From assembly GCF_963082655.1 (NCBI RefSeq), contig NC_081553.1, positions 126,192,736 through 126,256,735 of the forward strand: DNA of 64,000 nt. Reading direction: 5' to 3'. The stretch is from Stomoxys calcitrans (taxonomy: Eukaryota; Arthropoda; Insecta; Diptera; Muscidae). The translations under genes and the position numbers were made by a program. The stretch's first letter is position 1; each line of letters starts with the position of its first letter. The notes under the pieces were generated by a model. That model was not told the DNA's origin, ran no database searches, and saw nothing but the letters and a program-made list of their open reading frames with translations. This document shows, piece by piece, positions 24,390 to 36,108 of this stretch.

Positions 24390-25760
24390 GGGTCTAAGTT
24401 AGGAATTCCGTGCTACATACAAAATCCTTTATTGTTTTCCTGGCTATTCCCCTAAGCTGGTTCATGTCTCGTATTGTGTCCCCACCTATGTACCGGTAAC
24501 TGTAAAATGCGAAATCCGGGCATTCACAAAGGAAATGCTGCAACGTTTCATCATCTTCGCCGCATGCCCTACACAAGCTATCACTTGCCGCACAGATTTT
24601 ACATAAGTGAGCTCGTAGCCCTATGTGTCCCGTTATGACACCAATAGCTATACTTACCTCCTTCTTACTTCTTTTCAATAATGACCTCGTCTTCTCACGG
24701 TCTGGATCCCCCCATAGGGTTGTATGCGCATTTATCGCCTGCGAACTAAACTCGGACTGCGTCGACCTGAAAGGCTTCGTGTTAACCAAGTTTATGGACG
24801 GCAGACCTCTGGCCTTCAGCGCCAAATCGTCTGCCCTTTCATTCCCCCTTACTCCGTTATGGACCGGCAACCAAACGAAGCGGATTTTGCCATCCTCAGA
24901 GAAGGCGTTAATCCCTGGGATCTCAATATAGACCCCCAGGCCCTCTCCGTCCCCTAGGTTTGATCTTTCCGTTTAGCATGATCTTCCAGATGCCAATACT
25001 AGGGTTCTGCCCCTGGCAGCAGTGCCTTGCACTCGACCTCAGATTTTGCCATCCTACGAGAAGGTGTTAATCTCCTTCTTACACTGCCGGACTGTTGGTG
25101 ACCTTACCGTCCAGGCTGTTATTGCCCTTATGGCAACTTACTGGACGTAAAGATTTCTATACTCGATTTTCACCTCGCGTTAGCACCACACCACCTCAGG
25201 CATTGCGTGACTCCCCGGAACTCCGCCTGTAGGACTGTATTATGGTCAGGCCGTTTAAAACAGATCTCAGTCCCAAGGGTCTCAATATAGACCCTCGGGG
25301 CCACACTATCCTCTAGGTTTGATCCATCCGTTTAATATGATATTCCAGATGGCAATACTAGGGTTCCGTCAATCCAAGTGTGTGCCGCTGGCAGCAGTAC
25401 CTCGCACTCGATCTCAAGGTTAATTTCAGGTATCCGATCGGAAACCTCTTCCCTTCCTTACAGATTTCTTGTCGTCGCCTCGATTATACCGCGATGGTAT
25501 GAGCTGCTCCCATTGTCAATCCATTCTCCCATCGCTTTAAGTCTCATAGCCGCAGTGGTTGCCTCACACTTTATCTGTATGTCAATGGGTCGGATATCTA
25601 GAATAGTTTCCAGTGCCCTAGTGGGCGTGCTCATCATCGCTTCGCTTATGCCAAGGCATTCATGATCCCTATGTTGCAATTTTCTCCAAAGCAGTGCACC
25701 AAACTACTGAGGCGTTAGTAAGTATTGGTCTAATCACGCTCTAATCACAGTTTAGCTTAC
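24390..25760 (-). pseudogene. Non-LTR retrotransposon remnant: RT C-terminus, RNase H, zinc knuckle
   Basis: Minus-strand order: a piece matching the segment after the RT palm (VIRPIL..VVW, then DHECLGISEAMMSTPTRAL and ATTAAMRLKAMGEWIDNGSS), a degraded middle, then a 158-codon frame (24394-24870) with an RNase H signature (PVHNGVRGNERADDLAL) and a Cys/His cluster (CRACGEDDETLQHFLCECP). RNase H plus terminal CCHC-like motif points to the I/LOA/R1 group of LINEs. Frameshifts and stops separate the pieces and an internal stretch is duplicated, so it is dead. RT palm and endonuclease are absent. Confidence 0.8.
24917..25385 (-). repeat. Internal duplication in the LINE remnant
   Basis: A stretch of about 90 bp (CTCAATATAGACCC..CCTCTAGGTTTGATC..ATGCCAATACTAGGGTTC) occurs at about 24920-25010 and again about 362 bp on at 25280-25375, with moderate divergence. 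A duplication inside the decaying element. Confidence 0.75.
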
Positions 25761-25765
25761 AGAAT

Positions 25766-26650
25766 TTTTATACCCTCCACCATAGGATGAGGGTATACGA
25801 ATTTCGTCATTCTGTTTGTAACTACTCGAAATATTCGTCTGAGACCCCATAAAGTATATAAGTATATATTCTTTGTGACATTTTATGTCGATCTAGCCAT
25901 GTCCGTCCGTCTATACGTCCGTCCGTCCGTCTGTCTGTCGAAAGCACGATAACTTTTGAAGGACTAAGCCAGATGCTTGAAATTTTGCACAAATACTTCT
26001 TATAAGTGTAGGTCAGTTGGGATTGTAAATGGGCCAAATCGGTCCACGTTTTGATAAAGCCGCCATATAAACCGATCTTGGGTCTTGATTTCTTGAGCCT
26101 CTAGAGGGCGCAATTCTCATCCGATTTGACTGAAATTTTTCGCGTGTTATTTTGATATCACTTCCAACAACTGTGCTAAGTATGATTCAAATCGGTTCAT
26201 AACCTGATATAGCCGCCATATAAACCGATCTTGGGTCTTGACTTCTTGAGCCTCGAGAGGGCGCAATTCTCGTCCGATTTGTCAGAAATTTTGTACAACG
26301 GCTTCTCTCATGACCTTCAACATACGTGTCTAATATGGTCTGAATCGATCAATAGCTTGTTACAGCTTCCATATAAACCTATCTCCCGATTATGCTTCTT
26401 GAGCCCCTACAAGGCGCAATTCTTATCCGAATGAACTGAAATATTACACAATGACTTCTACAATGTTCAGCATTTATTTATGCTCTGAATCGGACTATAA
26501 CTTGATATAGCTCCAACAGCATAACAGTTTTTATTCAATATGCTTTGTTTGCCTAAATAGAGATACCGCGCATAGAACTCCACAAATGCGATCAATGGTG
26601 GAAGGTATATAAGATTCGGCCCGTCCGAATTTAGCACGCTCTTACTTGTT
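25766..26650 (-). mobile_element. HINE-A, complete
   Basis: 5' head at 26650 and 3' hairpin at about 25766-25800 (TATACCCTCCACCATAGG on plus). The GTCCGTCCGTC tract at 25903-25945 is followed by two to three monomers. It directly abuts the HINE-C copy at 26652. Confidence 0.85.
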
Positions 26651-26651
26651 C

Positions 26652-27938
26652 CTTGTTATACCCTACACCACCACTGTGGTACTGGGTATTATAGGTTTGT
26701 GCTTTTGTTTGCAACGCTAAGAAGGAGAAGAGCTAGACCCATCGATAAGTATACGGATCGGCTTAGAATCACTTTCTGATTCGATTTAGCTATATCTGTC
26801 TGTCCTTCTGTCCGTTTGTCTGTCTTTCCATGTATTCTTGTAATCCAGGTACAGGTCGCATTTGTTATCCGATTTTTAACAAAATTTTGCATTAGTGTCT
26901 TTTTTGGTTCAGGGACGAACACTATTGAATAAGATCGGTCCAGATTTAAATATAGCTCCCATATATATTTTTCAGACGATGTGCCCTTATAAAGCTGTAG
27001 AAACCACAATCTTTGTGCGATCTCTACCAAATTTGCCACGATTTGTTTTTTTTTTTAAAGACTTATAATGTTTGCAAAATTTTATTGAAATCGGTCCAGA
27101 TTTAGATACAGCTCCCATATATATCTTTCATCCGATATGCTCTTTTAAAGCTATAGAAGCCACAATTTTTGTGCGATCTCAACCAAATTTGGCACGAAGT
27201 CCTTTTTGCAACGTCCCAATATGTGCGCAAAATTTCATCTAAATCGGTTCAGATTTAGATATAGCTCCCATATATAACTTTCGTCCGATTTGACCTATTA
27301 AGGCTTTAGAAGGCACAATTTTCGTCTGATCTTTGCAAAATTTGGCACGAAGTGCTTCTTGTAACGTCCCAATATGTGTGCAAAATTTCAGCATAATCAG
27401 ATCAGATTTATATACAGCTCCCATATAAATCTTTCATCCGATATGGTCTTTAGAGGCTGCAGCAGGCACAATTTTGGTCCGATCTTTACAAAATTTGTCA
27501 TGGGCCGTTTTATTCAACGTCCTCATATGTGTGCCAAGTTTCATAAAAATCAGTCCAGATTTAGATATAGCTCCCATATATATTTTTCATCCCATATGGC
27601 CTTTTAAGTCTGTAGAAGCGACAATTTTGGTCCGATCTTTAAAACATTTTTCATGAGATGGTTTAATTGACATCCCAATACATTTGCGAAATTTCATTAA
27701 AATCTATTTAGACAAAAATCCCATATATGTCTTTTATGCGTTTCGACTTTTAAGGCTGTAGAAGCCACAATTTTCGTACCATCGTAAGAAAATCGTATAA
27801 GGTTCTATTCGATATTTCAACAGTTATGCAAAATTAATGTCTGACTAAATTTGCTATCTATTAAAAGTATAACGTATACTCGGTGGTGTAGGGTATTATA
27901 TAGTCGGCTTCGACCGACTTTTGCCTTTCCTTACTGGT
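26652..27938 (-). mobile_element. HINE-C, complete
   Basis: Minus orientation, 5' end at about 27938 (AACCAGTAAGGAAAGGC), palindrome AGTCGGTCGAAGCCGACT, subterminal repeat ATACCCTACACCACC. The array anchor GCTCCCATAT lies at 26955, 27111, 27264, 27417 and 27570 (156, then 153 three times). GTCC-type tract near 26800-26822 and terminal hairpin at about 26657-26690. Non-coding. Body sequence differs from A and B but the architecture is the same. Confidence 0.82.
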
Positions 27939-27939
27939 T

Positions 27940-29223
27940 TTCTCTGCAGGCGTTGGGGAAGAGAGGACAGTTTGAATCCTTAACCCTGATATCAAAGTGG
28001 GCGATGCCCATTGAACTCGCATGGGAATCTTAGTGGGCTCAGCTATACCTAACCTAAGACCTATGGCAGTTAGATGTGATACTAAATATCAGCCAAATAT
28101 TCGACATTTAATTCTAAGATCGTGCGACATTTGTTTGTAATTGCGCCTAAAACCCCTGGCAATGTAAAGAACTGGGTGGCTCAATTGGGGTGGATCAGCA
28201 CAAGTGTTTTCAACTTGTTGTAGTGAGTACGAATGTCATCTTCAATACAAAGGCCATCTGTGACACAAGTTGAAGAGGCCCACTTAAATGCATAAAGTGT
28301 CAACACAAGACAATAAGTATTAAAAATGGTTTCCCATTTGAGTCCTGTTTTCCTGGGCATTTGTTAGACATTTACTTGCAATTGTTGCATGCTGTGGCAC
28401 TCACTCGCAACAATGCTACACGATGGCGGTGCCAACCATTAAAGTTATCCACTTTTTTTGTTTCTTCGCCCAACGCTTCCATTTGATGGTAATGGTGCCT
28501 CTCTAAAGGACCGAACACGATGATGTTTACTGCTACAATAGTGTAATGTGAGCTTGTAACGTTACTTACTAGCCACGTCATTTAAACAGTGCTAGAAGAA
28601 TACATTATAAAAAGGACGTGATATTTGATACTTGGTGTCAGCATCAAGCATCAGCATCAGCATAAGCAACAACTCCTCACTACACTTGGGACGCAGGCCT
28701 AGATAGAGCAGCGAAGAAGTTGGGAGTTGAGTCCAGGCATTACGGACGACAACCACAATCATTTATTAAAAAGGAAAAGAGGTCTACTTAGCATCGTTGG
28801 GATTTTACGCCAACTTCATAAGTAAGAAGAGGAGCTGGTGTTTGCTACAACCACCGGCTTTGGCAGCCGGTGCTGTTAATGATGTTGACGTTATTGTTTG
28901 CTGCCCGCTTAAATGCATTTTGTCTTTAGGCCATTTTATGAAGGCATCAGTAACACTTCCTTATTAGGTTGATTGTCATGGCATCATATCGGGGCTCCTA
29001 CTACCCCAAAAACGCTTTGCTTTCATTGTGGTATGTGCAGCACTTCGCCGTAGCATTTATTATGGTTTTATGGATTCTAGGTGTTGAAAACAGTGGGAGA
29101 TAGGTGGCAACAATGTATTGCTATTATGCGATCAAAGTGACTTTTAAAAATACGACGTTTTGGTCGGCAATAGCTTTATATGGAAGTCACCTTGCCGCAA
29201 AAATTACCATGTCCGCCTATGAT
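27940..29223. other. Mostly unrecognised, possibly single-copy
   Basis: No recognised transposon or gene. A short CATCAG/CAGCAT-type repeat lies near 28640-28668. Codon-like stretches are short. Confidence 0.45.
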
Positions 29224-29410
29224 GCCGTAAGTTATGTAAGAGTGCCAGTCCTTTACAGACTCACTTAGACAATTTTAGATCCATTGTGATACCACAGAGG
29301 CGACTGTCCAAGGCTTCTGGCGTGAATCAAACTCACAACCCCTGCACTTGTAATCCAAGCACGCTATCATCTCGGCTACCAACTCGGCTAAAAACTCGGC
29401 TACCGGGGCA
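29224..29410 (-). mobile_element. SINE-2 (tRNA-derived), degraded
   Basis: It shares with 51256-51410 the order AGTCCTTTACRGAC, ACAATTTTARRTCCATTG, CCAAGGCTTCTGGCG, a degraded B box (GAATCAAACTC) and CCAAGCACGCTA. TCTCGGCTACCAACTCGGC repeats follow at the tRNA-like side. Confidence 0.6.
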
Positions 29411-29751
29411 CCCAAGTCGCTGGTTACGGATATTGTCTTCACCAAATAGTGTCACTAAGCCACTAAAAGTTCATTGAGATTAATTTTTAAATGGAGTGCA
29501 CTCATTGATACGAGAGAAATATCCACCAATCCTTAATGATATGTTCATGGTAATATTTATGTAACATATTAGCTAGACCCGGCCAGATTCGCTGCACATT
29601 CTTGCACTTTTATAAACTTTTATTCTAGCATCATATCGCCATTGTATATGTATAAGTTTTTTTTGAGGTTGTATTTGGTTTTTTGGGTTGGGGTAGCTCC
29701 TCAGACATTTCGCCCCGCATGTGGATATCAAATTGGTACTCTACATCCAAC

Positions 29752-29840
29752 TCGGGGACACTGTAGCTCAGAGGTTAGCATTTCCGGCTATGATGCTGAA
29801 CGCTTAGGTTTACACCCAGGAGAAAACATCAGAAAAAATT
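29752..29840 (+). mobile_element. SINE-1 head fragment
   Basis: Only the tRNA-like half survives: A box CTGTAGCTCAGAGG and a decayed B box (GGTTTACACCC), ending near AACATCAGAAAAAA where HINE-A sequence starts. Confidence 0.7.
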
Positions 29841-30521
29841 CTGTACAACACTCTTCCTAACATCTTCAACATTCGTGCCAAATATTTTTGGAATCGGTCC
29901 ATAACCTGATATGCAAATTTTGCCCATGAATATTCCACTAAGGAGCAGGAGCAACCTTCTCACATATAAATGAGTGCAGTCCGATTCAAGTTTAAGCTCA
30001 ATGATAAGTGGCCTCCTTTTTATAGCCGAGTCCGAAAGGCGTGCCACAGTGCGACACCTCTTGGGCAGGAAGTTTTACATGACATAGTACCTCACAAATG
30101 TTGCCCGCATTAGGAGGGGAAAACCACCGCTGAAAATTTCTTCTGATGGTCTCGTCAGGATTCGAACCCAAGCGTTCAACGTCATAGACGGACAAGCTAA
30201 CCTCTGCGCTACGGTGGCCTGATATAGCCCCCACATAAACCAATCTCCTGATTTTACTTCTTGAGCCGCTATTAGCCGCAATTATTATTCGATTTGGCTG
30301 AAGTTGCACAAAGACTTCTACTATGGTCCTCAAACACCCAAACCAATTATGGTTCGAATCAGTCTATAACCTGATATAGCTCCAATAGCATAGAAATTCT
30401 TATCCTTCATCCTTTGTTTGCCTATAAAGAGAAAATAGGCAAAGAACTTGACAAATGAGATCCATGGAGGGAGGGTATATAAGATTCAGCCATGTCGATC
30501 TTAGCACGTTTTTACTTGTTA
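29841..30521 (-). mobile_element. HINE-A 5' half, inserted in Rep-E and carrying a SINE-1
   Basis: The head at 30521 (AACAAGTAAAAACGTGC), subterminal repeat region and lead-in continue through the SINE at 29914-30217 into GGTCCATAACCTGATAT and the TTGTACAAC block. The 3' end is missing. Confidence 0.75.
29914..30217 (-). mobile_element. SINE-1 with 8-bp target duplication
   Basis: Full-length minus-strand copy: tail at 29914 (GCAAATTTTGCCCATG), B box GGATTCGAACCC (plus sense) near 30158-30170, tRNA-like head ending GGTGGC at 30217. CCTGATAT lies on both sides (29906-29913 and 30218-30225), and the HINE-A sequence CCTGATATAGC is intact when the SINE is removed. Confidence 0.9.
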
Positions 30522-30693
30522 ACTCTCAAATACCCTTCATTAGAGTCCCATATTGTCATGATTGGCCAATATATCCATTTGGCGGGTTTCGTGGGTGGAT
30601 TTGGTCCTCCAAGTACCCCACTAAAATTTGAGATTTTGAAGATCTACGACTGATACACACTTCAGTGATTGGGTTACCTAAACAATCTTATAT

Positions 30694-30990
30694 GGAGGCA
30701 ACCGTGGCGCAGAGGTTGGCATGTGCGAATGCCTGGATTTAAATCCCGTCGTGAACATCAGAAAATTTTTCTGCGGTGGTTATTTCCTTATTAATTTCGG
30801 CTATATTTGTGCGTTGTGCCATGTTGAAACTTCTCTACCAAGTGGTGTCGCTATGCGGCACGCTGCTCAAACTAGGCATAAAAAACGAGGCCCCTTATCA
30901 TTGAGCTTAAACATCAATCGGACTGCACTCATTTATATGAGAGAAGAATCCCCTATTCCTTAATGGAATGTTCATGGAAAATTTAGTAAA
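30694..30990 (+). mobile_element. SINE-1, diverged
   Basis: CCGTGGCGCAGAGGTTGGC A box, decayed B box (GGATTTAAATCC), then the body through CCTTAATGGAATGTTCATGG. It lacks an 11-12 bp piece of the tRNA-like loop. No clear target duplication. Confidence 0.8.
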
Positions 30991-31149
30991 ATCGTATTTA
31001 CATATAAGGTGATTCGTAAAAAAACCACACACACAAAATGATTTTAAAATTTTATTTATCAAAATGTTGGGCAATTTTTTGAACTCACCATAAGCAGGTA
31101 TATAAATGAACACAAGCTTTAAAGTCACCTATGTAACATGAGATAGGGT

Positions 31150-31870
31150 CATCGAACACACAAGGAAGTTAAATACTCACGTTGTTATTGGAGAGGATGA
31201 ATCTCGGTGGGAGGTTTTCCTTGTTGCGACTGGAGTTGCATAACTCCTGCATTACATTGATCGCAAGCTCACAGCTCTGGTTACGTCGGGCAGTGTCGAT
31301 TGGAAATTCATCTTTCCAGTGGTTTTTAAGCTTAAGAGCTTTTGGGTAGTCATTAAGAGCAACAGATCGTTTTTCAAATTGAGCAATTGACTACTGAAAT
31401 AATGCTTTGTACATGATTAAGAAATAAATGTACAGATTTTATGCAACTTTTTTCTAGTTTCAGGCATCAGAATAAACGCAAGAAAAGCTAGAATGACACG
31501 AGAGTTCCAGCGTGCATTGCAGATGTTTGTGATCTGCTTAAACGTTACAAAAGGGATTTCACTCCTCTCAGTGAAGTGACGGTAGACACGAGTAAGGTAG
31601 AGAAGAAACTTCATGTCGTCTCTCCAGCTCCCTGGCTCCTTAATCTTAGTTCTACCATTGCTTAAGGCTGCTTTCAATAGATCAGAATTGCTCATCAAAT
31701 CCTGCCCAAAGAAGTGTTTGGTGATTTACTCGATCCTTGGAGCTCATCGTCCATGACAACGCGAAGAAAGCGATCCAGCACATGATGAGTTTGGATGTGG
31801 GGTGATCTTTCAATTCTAACATTTGGTGCACTCAAACTACAGGCTGAACTCATTCTGGAGGCCTTCTACA
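31150..31870 (-). pseudogene. Unrecognised coding-like segment (gene remnant or exons)
   Basis: Three minus-strand stretches read like real protein and follow one another. 31860-31715 contains SAPNVRIERSPHIQTHHVLD and RFLRVVMDDELQG. 31698-31417 contains SWRDDMKFLLYLTRVYRHFT and CNARWNSRVILAFLAF. 31390-31181 contains YPKALKLKNHWKDEFPIDTA and SCELAINVMQELCNSSR. The last is exactly 70 codons between a TTATTTCAGTAG acceptor-like site and an AAC/GTGAGT donor-like site. I do not recognise the family. It may be host exons or a decayed DNA transposon gene. A frame break separates the first and second stretches. Confidence 0.35.
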
Positions 31871-32087
31871 CTGAAAAAAAGTTGTCGGAAAATTTTAGAT
31901 TTTTCCTTATTCGTAGGATTTCAGCATTGAAAATGAGCCAAGGAACCAACACTTTAAAATAAACATGCCATCTTTGAATTTGATTTCCTATTTACTAACA
32001 GATGTGACCATCAAATTTTGATCGCTGATTGATTCTAATTTTACATCATAGATTACAGTCCGATTATTATTTTATGAAAAATCCTTT

Positions 32088-32977
32088 TTTATACCCTCCA
32101 CCATAGGATGGGGGTATACTAATTTCGTCATTCTGTTTGTAACACCTCGAAATATAAGTCTAAGACCCCATAAAGTATATATATTCTTGATCGTCATTTC
32201 ATATTAAGTCGATCTAGCCATGTCAGTCCGTCCGTCCGTCTGCTGTCGAAAGCACGCTAACTTTCGAAGGAGTAAAGCTAGTCGCTTGAAATTTTGCAAA
32301 AATACTTTTTTTAGTGTAGGTCGGTTGGTATTGGGCCAAATCGGTCCATGTTTTGATATAGCTCCCATATAAACCGATCTTGGGCCTTGACTTCTTGAGC
32401 CTCTAGAGGGCGCAATTCTTATCCGATTTTATCGAAATTTTGCACGTAGTGTTTTTGTAGCACTTCAAACAACAAAGCTAAGTATGGTTTTAATCGGTCC
32501 ATGTTTTGATATAGCTGCCGTATAAACCGATCTTGGAGGGCGCAATACTCGTCCGATTAAACTGTGATTTTTTGGTATCACTTTCAACAACTGTGCTAAG
32601 TATGATTCAAATCGGTTCATAATCTGGTATAGCTGCCATATAAACCGATCTTGGATCTTGATTCCTTGACCCAATAGAGCGTGCAATTCTCATCCCATTT
32701 GGCTGAAAATTTCCATAAGGTGTTTTGTTATGACTTCCAATAACTGTGCTAAGTATGGCGTAAATCGGTATAGAACCTGATATAGCTGCCATATAAACCG
32801 ATCCATATGGTCCCAATCGGACTATAACTTGATATATCTCCAATAGCATAACAGTTCTTATTCAATATTCTTTGTTTGTCTAAAAAGAGATAGCGCGCAT
32901 AGAACTCGACAAATGCGATCATTGGTGGAGGGTATATAAGATTCGGCCTGGCCGAACTTAGCACGCTCTTACTTGTT
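32088..32977 (-). mobile_element. HINE-A, complete
   Basis: Head at 32977, palindrome TTCGGCCAGGCCGAA (perfect arms), monomers, GTCCGTCCGTCTG tract near 32226-32242 and hairpin at 32091-32120. Its 5' end faces the 5' end of the next copy, 26 bp away. Confidence 0.86.
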
Positions 32978-33002
32978 CAACTTAGCATCTTAACCCAAAA
33001 CA

Positions 33003-33783
33003 TGTAAAAGCGTGCTAAGTTCGGCCAGGCCGAATCGTATATACCCTCCACCATCGATCGCATTTGTCGAGTTCTTTTCCCGCCCTTAATTGCGCCCTAT
33101 AGAGGCTCAAGAAGTCAAGATCCCAGATCTGTTTGAATGGCACCTATATCAGGTTATGGACCGATTTGAACCATACTTTGCAAAGTTGTTGAAAGTCATA
33201 ACGAAACACGTCGTTCAAAAGTTTAGCGAAATCAGGTAGGATTTGCGCCCTCTAAAGGCTCACGAAGTCAAGACCCCAAATCGGTTTATATGGCAGCGGA
33301 CGGACGGACGGGAGGACGAGAGGACGGACGGTCGAGAGGACGGACGGACGGGAGGACGGACGGACGAGAGGACGGACGGACGGGAGGACGGACGGACGGA
33401 CGGACGGGAGGACGGACGGACGGACGGACGGGAGGACGGACAGACGGGAAGACGAAGGATGGGAAAACGGACGGACGGGAGGACGGACGGATGGGAGGAC
33501 GGACGGATGGGAGGACGGACGGATGGGAGGACGGACGGACGGGAAGACGGACGGACGGGAGGACGGACGGACGGGAGGACGGACGGAAGGACGGACGAAC
33601 GTGGGGACGGACGGGAGGACGGACGGGAGGACGGATGGGAGGACGGACATGTCTAGATCAACTTAAAATGTCGTGGCGATCAAGAATGTATATAATTTAT
33701 GGGGTCTTTGACGAATATTTCGAGGAATTACAAACAGAATGACGAAATTAGTATACCCCCATCCTATGGTGGAGGGTATAAAA
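33003..33783 (+). mobile_element. HINE-A with expanded GGAC minisatellite
   Basis: It starts TGTAAAAGCGTGC, with 5' repeat TATACCCTCCACC at 33040-33052, a shortened lead-in and about one monomer. The GGAC array (33298-33648) takes up almost half the element. The 29-nt hairpin is at 33752-33780, identical to consensus. Confidence 0.87.
33298..33648 (+). repeat. 351-bp GGAC-derived minisatellite
   Basis: GGAC units are mixed with GGGA, GATG and AGAC variants that form higher-order units, clearest as three 16-bp GAGGACGGACGGATGG repeats near 33480-33535. All plus-strand frames and one minus frame are open because the repeat cannot form stop codons. These are not genes. Confidence 0.93.
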
Positions 33784-34778
33784 ATGTCTTTAAATAAAAT
33801 ATTTTACTTGGTAGTCTGAAAAGCTTTAGTTAACAATAAATATGGTTTGCAAAGAATAGTTAGATATATTTAATTATAAATTATTTGAATTACATCAGTA
33901 AAGAAATGAAAGGAGTCATGAACACAATTTTAAAACGCCGAAATGATCATGATGATGATTTTACATGGTGATCTTTTCGGGCACAATTCTAATAACTGAT
34001 TACCTCTAAGCTATTGACCCACTTTCCCTTGTCCTTTTTCGACCTTTTCAAAGACTGCAGTTATTAGTACTTCTGGAGTCTGACACTGTATATCGATGTT
34101 GTCGGCATGGACGTGATCATGTGGGTATTGTGCCATACCAATTCACATCTCGATCCTGTATAATCTTCTCCACGACGATATTAACAAGATCACATAATAA
34201 GCTGTCTCCCAGTTCTCCCAGGTATATATGATATAATAGAAGCAGAGTACATTTTCATAATCCAGGCAACGAGTCTAGCAGGCAACCCTTGTAGTTCGAA
34301 CGGCGATTTAAAGGAGTTCTATCTTTCAATAACCCAGTTTAAATAACTTCGTGTAAGTGTTGTGTTTAGAAAAAATAATTATTTTAATATCACCCACTGT
34401 GACAGGATGATGATGTGTATCCCTGTGCCTCGGTCTGTTGTTATAAGACCGTGATGAAGGGTTTGTTTGTGGCCATAAGTGTACGAGTATCAATGTACAC
34501 ACAGAGCTCTGTAAGTGTGCACGAATGTGTCTGTCTATATGCATGTTTGAGTGTTTGTTGGATGGTCTATGTCATCATATATCATTTTAAGTGCATATGT
34601 TGTCGTATTAAGCATCATATTTATCTCGCCGTTTTGACGCCACAGTCGTGGTAATAGTCAGCTATTTTCGCCTCACAAACATTCGCAGCTTTGCCCACTC
34701 GTCTCGTCCGTCACAGAGAACATAGATGTGTATATACAATTATATGAGGCTATATATTCATAAGCATTGCAATTTAAT

Positions 34779-34809
<31 letters not shown>

Positions 34810-35680
34810 TATTCACCCAGTCATTGTTTGCGTCTTTCCACAGTCATGTGATGAAGTTTTTGTGCGATGTTTGTTTGGCTTGCAACGCCCAATAAGTACA
34901 AGTAGGAGATAAAGGATGATAGTATGCTTTGATTCAAAGTGAGGAAGAGACAGAGGGAGAGAATAGGGAGAAAGTGATACTGGCAGTGTAAATGGCAAAG
35001 AGTGCAGTGTTGTTATCTAGGAGTTGAAGCTTTGTTTTCCTTTATACTGTGGCTATTATGGCGATGTCTCCGTCTTCTCTTTTATACATCATTCATAAAT
35101 GCACTTGATATGGTATGGCTAGTTGTGGTGGAAGTTCCAGATTGTGACCTGTTAACATCAGTTGCAGTCGTTTCAAAACTTCTCTAAAAGCCATGGAGAG
35201 TATGATGATATCATTTACGCGTAATCAAGTGATATGTGAATTTGGTGCATACACATTGAACAATTGAGATACATCGTCTCCGATGATAGACATTAAGATA
35301 ACGGGCATTAAACTCATGCTATGCAATGTTCAGTCAAATCTCATGCATTTGTTAAACTATTCAAACCTGAACTATGCATAAAATTATATTGTACAATAGT
35401 TACCGAATGTTCTTGAGTATTGTTTGTTGATAAGCCGAGTCAAATATAAAATATTTCGAACAACAGCATACCTACATTAGACTGTCCCACGCTAGAAACG
35501 AGAATTTTTTTTCGCACACAGGGAAAGAACCACCCTCCATTTATTTTTTCTTTAGATCTCAAAAAGCAAAATACAAACTATTATGGCGATCGGTTAACTT
35601 TTACCCGTACCGACAAGACTTTCGAAGTTGGGATCAAAGCGATCAAGTTGGGGATTTGAGCTCAAATGTAAATTTTCCCA
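33784..35680. other. Apparently single-copy, no gene recognised
   Basis: No HINE, SINE or LINE sequence seen. It contains one AC microsatellite. No frame carries recognisable motifs. Confidence 0.5.
34783..34807 (+). repeat. (AC)12 microsatellite
   Basis: Uninterrupted AC dinucleotides. Confidence 0.97.
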
Positions 35681-35683
35681 ATT

Positions 35684-36052
35684 TTTAAGCTCAATGATAG
35701 GGGACTTCCTTTCTATAGCCGAGGATTTTGATTGATTTAGATTTAGTGTTTCCCAAACATCCCATTGCGGAACAAATTAGAGGGAAACTTCTCACAATAC
35801 AGGTTGAGTGCTGCCCGTTTCAAATTTAAGCTCAATGATAAGAGGACCTAATGTTTTATGCCGAGTCCGAACGGCGTGTCACTGAAAGGTGGCACCACTT
35901 GGTTGAGAATTTGTACATGGCTGAAATACTCACAAATGTCGCCAGCATTTGGTGAGGGAATAACCACCGCTGAAAAATGTTTTAAGATATTCTCGCCGGC
36001 AGGATTTGAACCCGGGCGTTTGGGCACGATAGGCGGGCATGCTAAAAATTCG
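35684..36052 (-). mobile_element. SINE-1 copy plus a duplicated SINE-1 piece
   Basis: 35757-36052 is a full minus-strand SINE-1 with B box GGATTTGAACCC (plus sense) and head near 36040. The piece at 35684-35725 repeats TTTTTAAGCTCAATGATAGG, so part of a second copy or a local duplication lies 3' of it. Confidence 0.75.
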
Positions 36053-36108
36053 GAGGAATAGCAAAAAATTCTGGTACAGTCTTTTTTTTGCAACCATATC
36101 TGTATAGC

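Larger units (their letters stand above)
29565..30660 (+). repeat. Rep-E fragment split by HINE-A and SINE-1
   Basis: The left piece (29565-29750) has a diverged CTAGACCCGGCCAGATTCGC start and GGTTGGGGTAGCTCCTCAGA. Rep-E resumes at about 30522 (AACTCTCAAATACCCTTCAT, GAGTCCCATATTGTC) right after the HINE-A head. The intervening sequence is therefore an insertion. Confidence 0.6.

Noticed and set aside
31000..31140. Short element with inverted ATAAGGTGATT / AAAGTCACCTATG ends
   Set aside because: The match is about 8-9 imperfect bases and there is no target duplication, so chance is likely.
33243..33742. Open frames of 130-150 codons rich in Asp-Gly-Arg or Pro-Ser-Val on both strands
   Set aside because: The GGAC repeat contains no stop in any plus frame. 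These are low-complexity artefacts.
34326..34654. Overlapping 70-80 codon frames in the single-copy tract
   Set aside because: On both strands, no motifs, Cys-rich translation of GTGT-rich DNA; no splice support.
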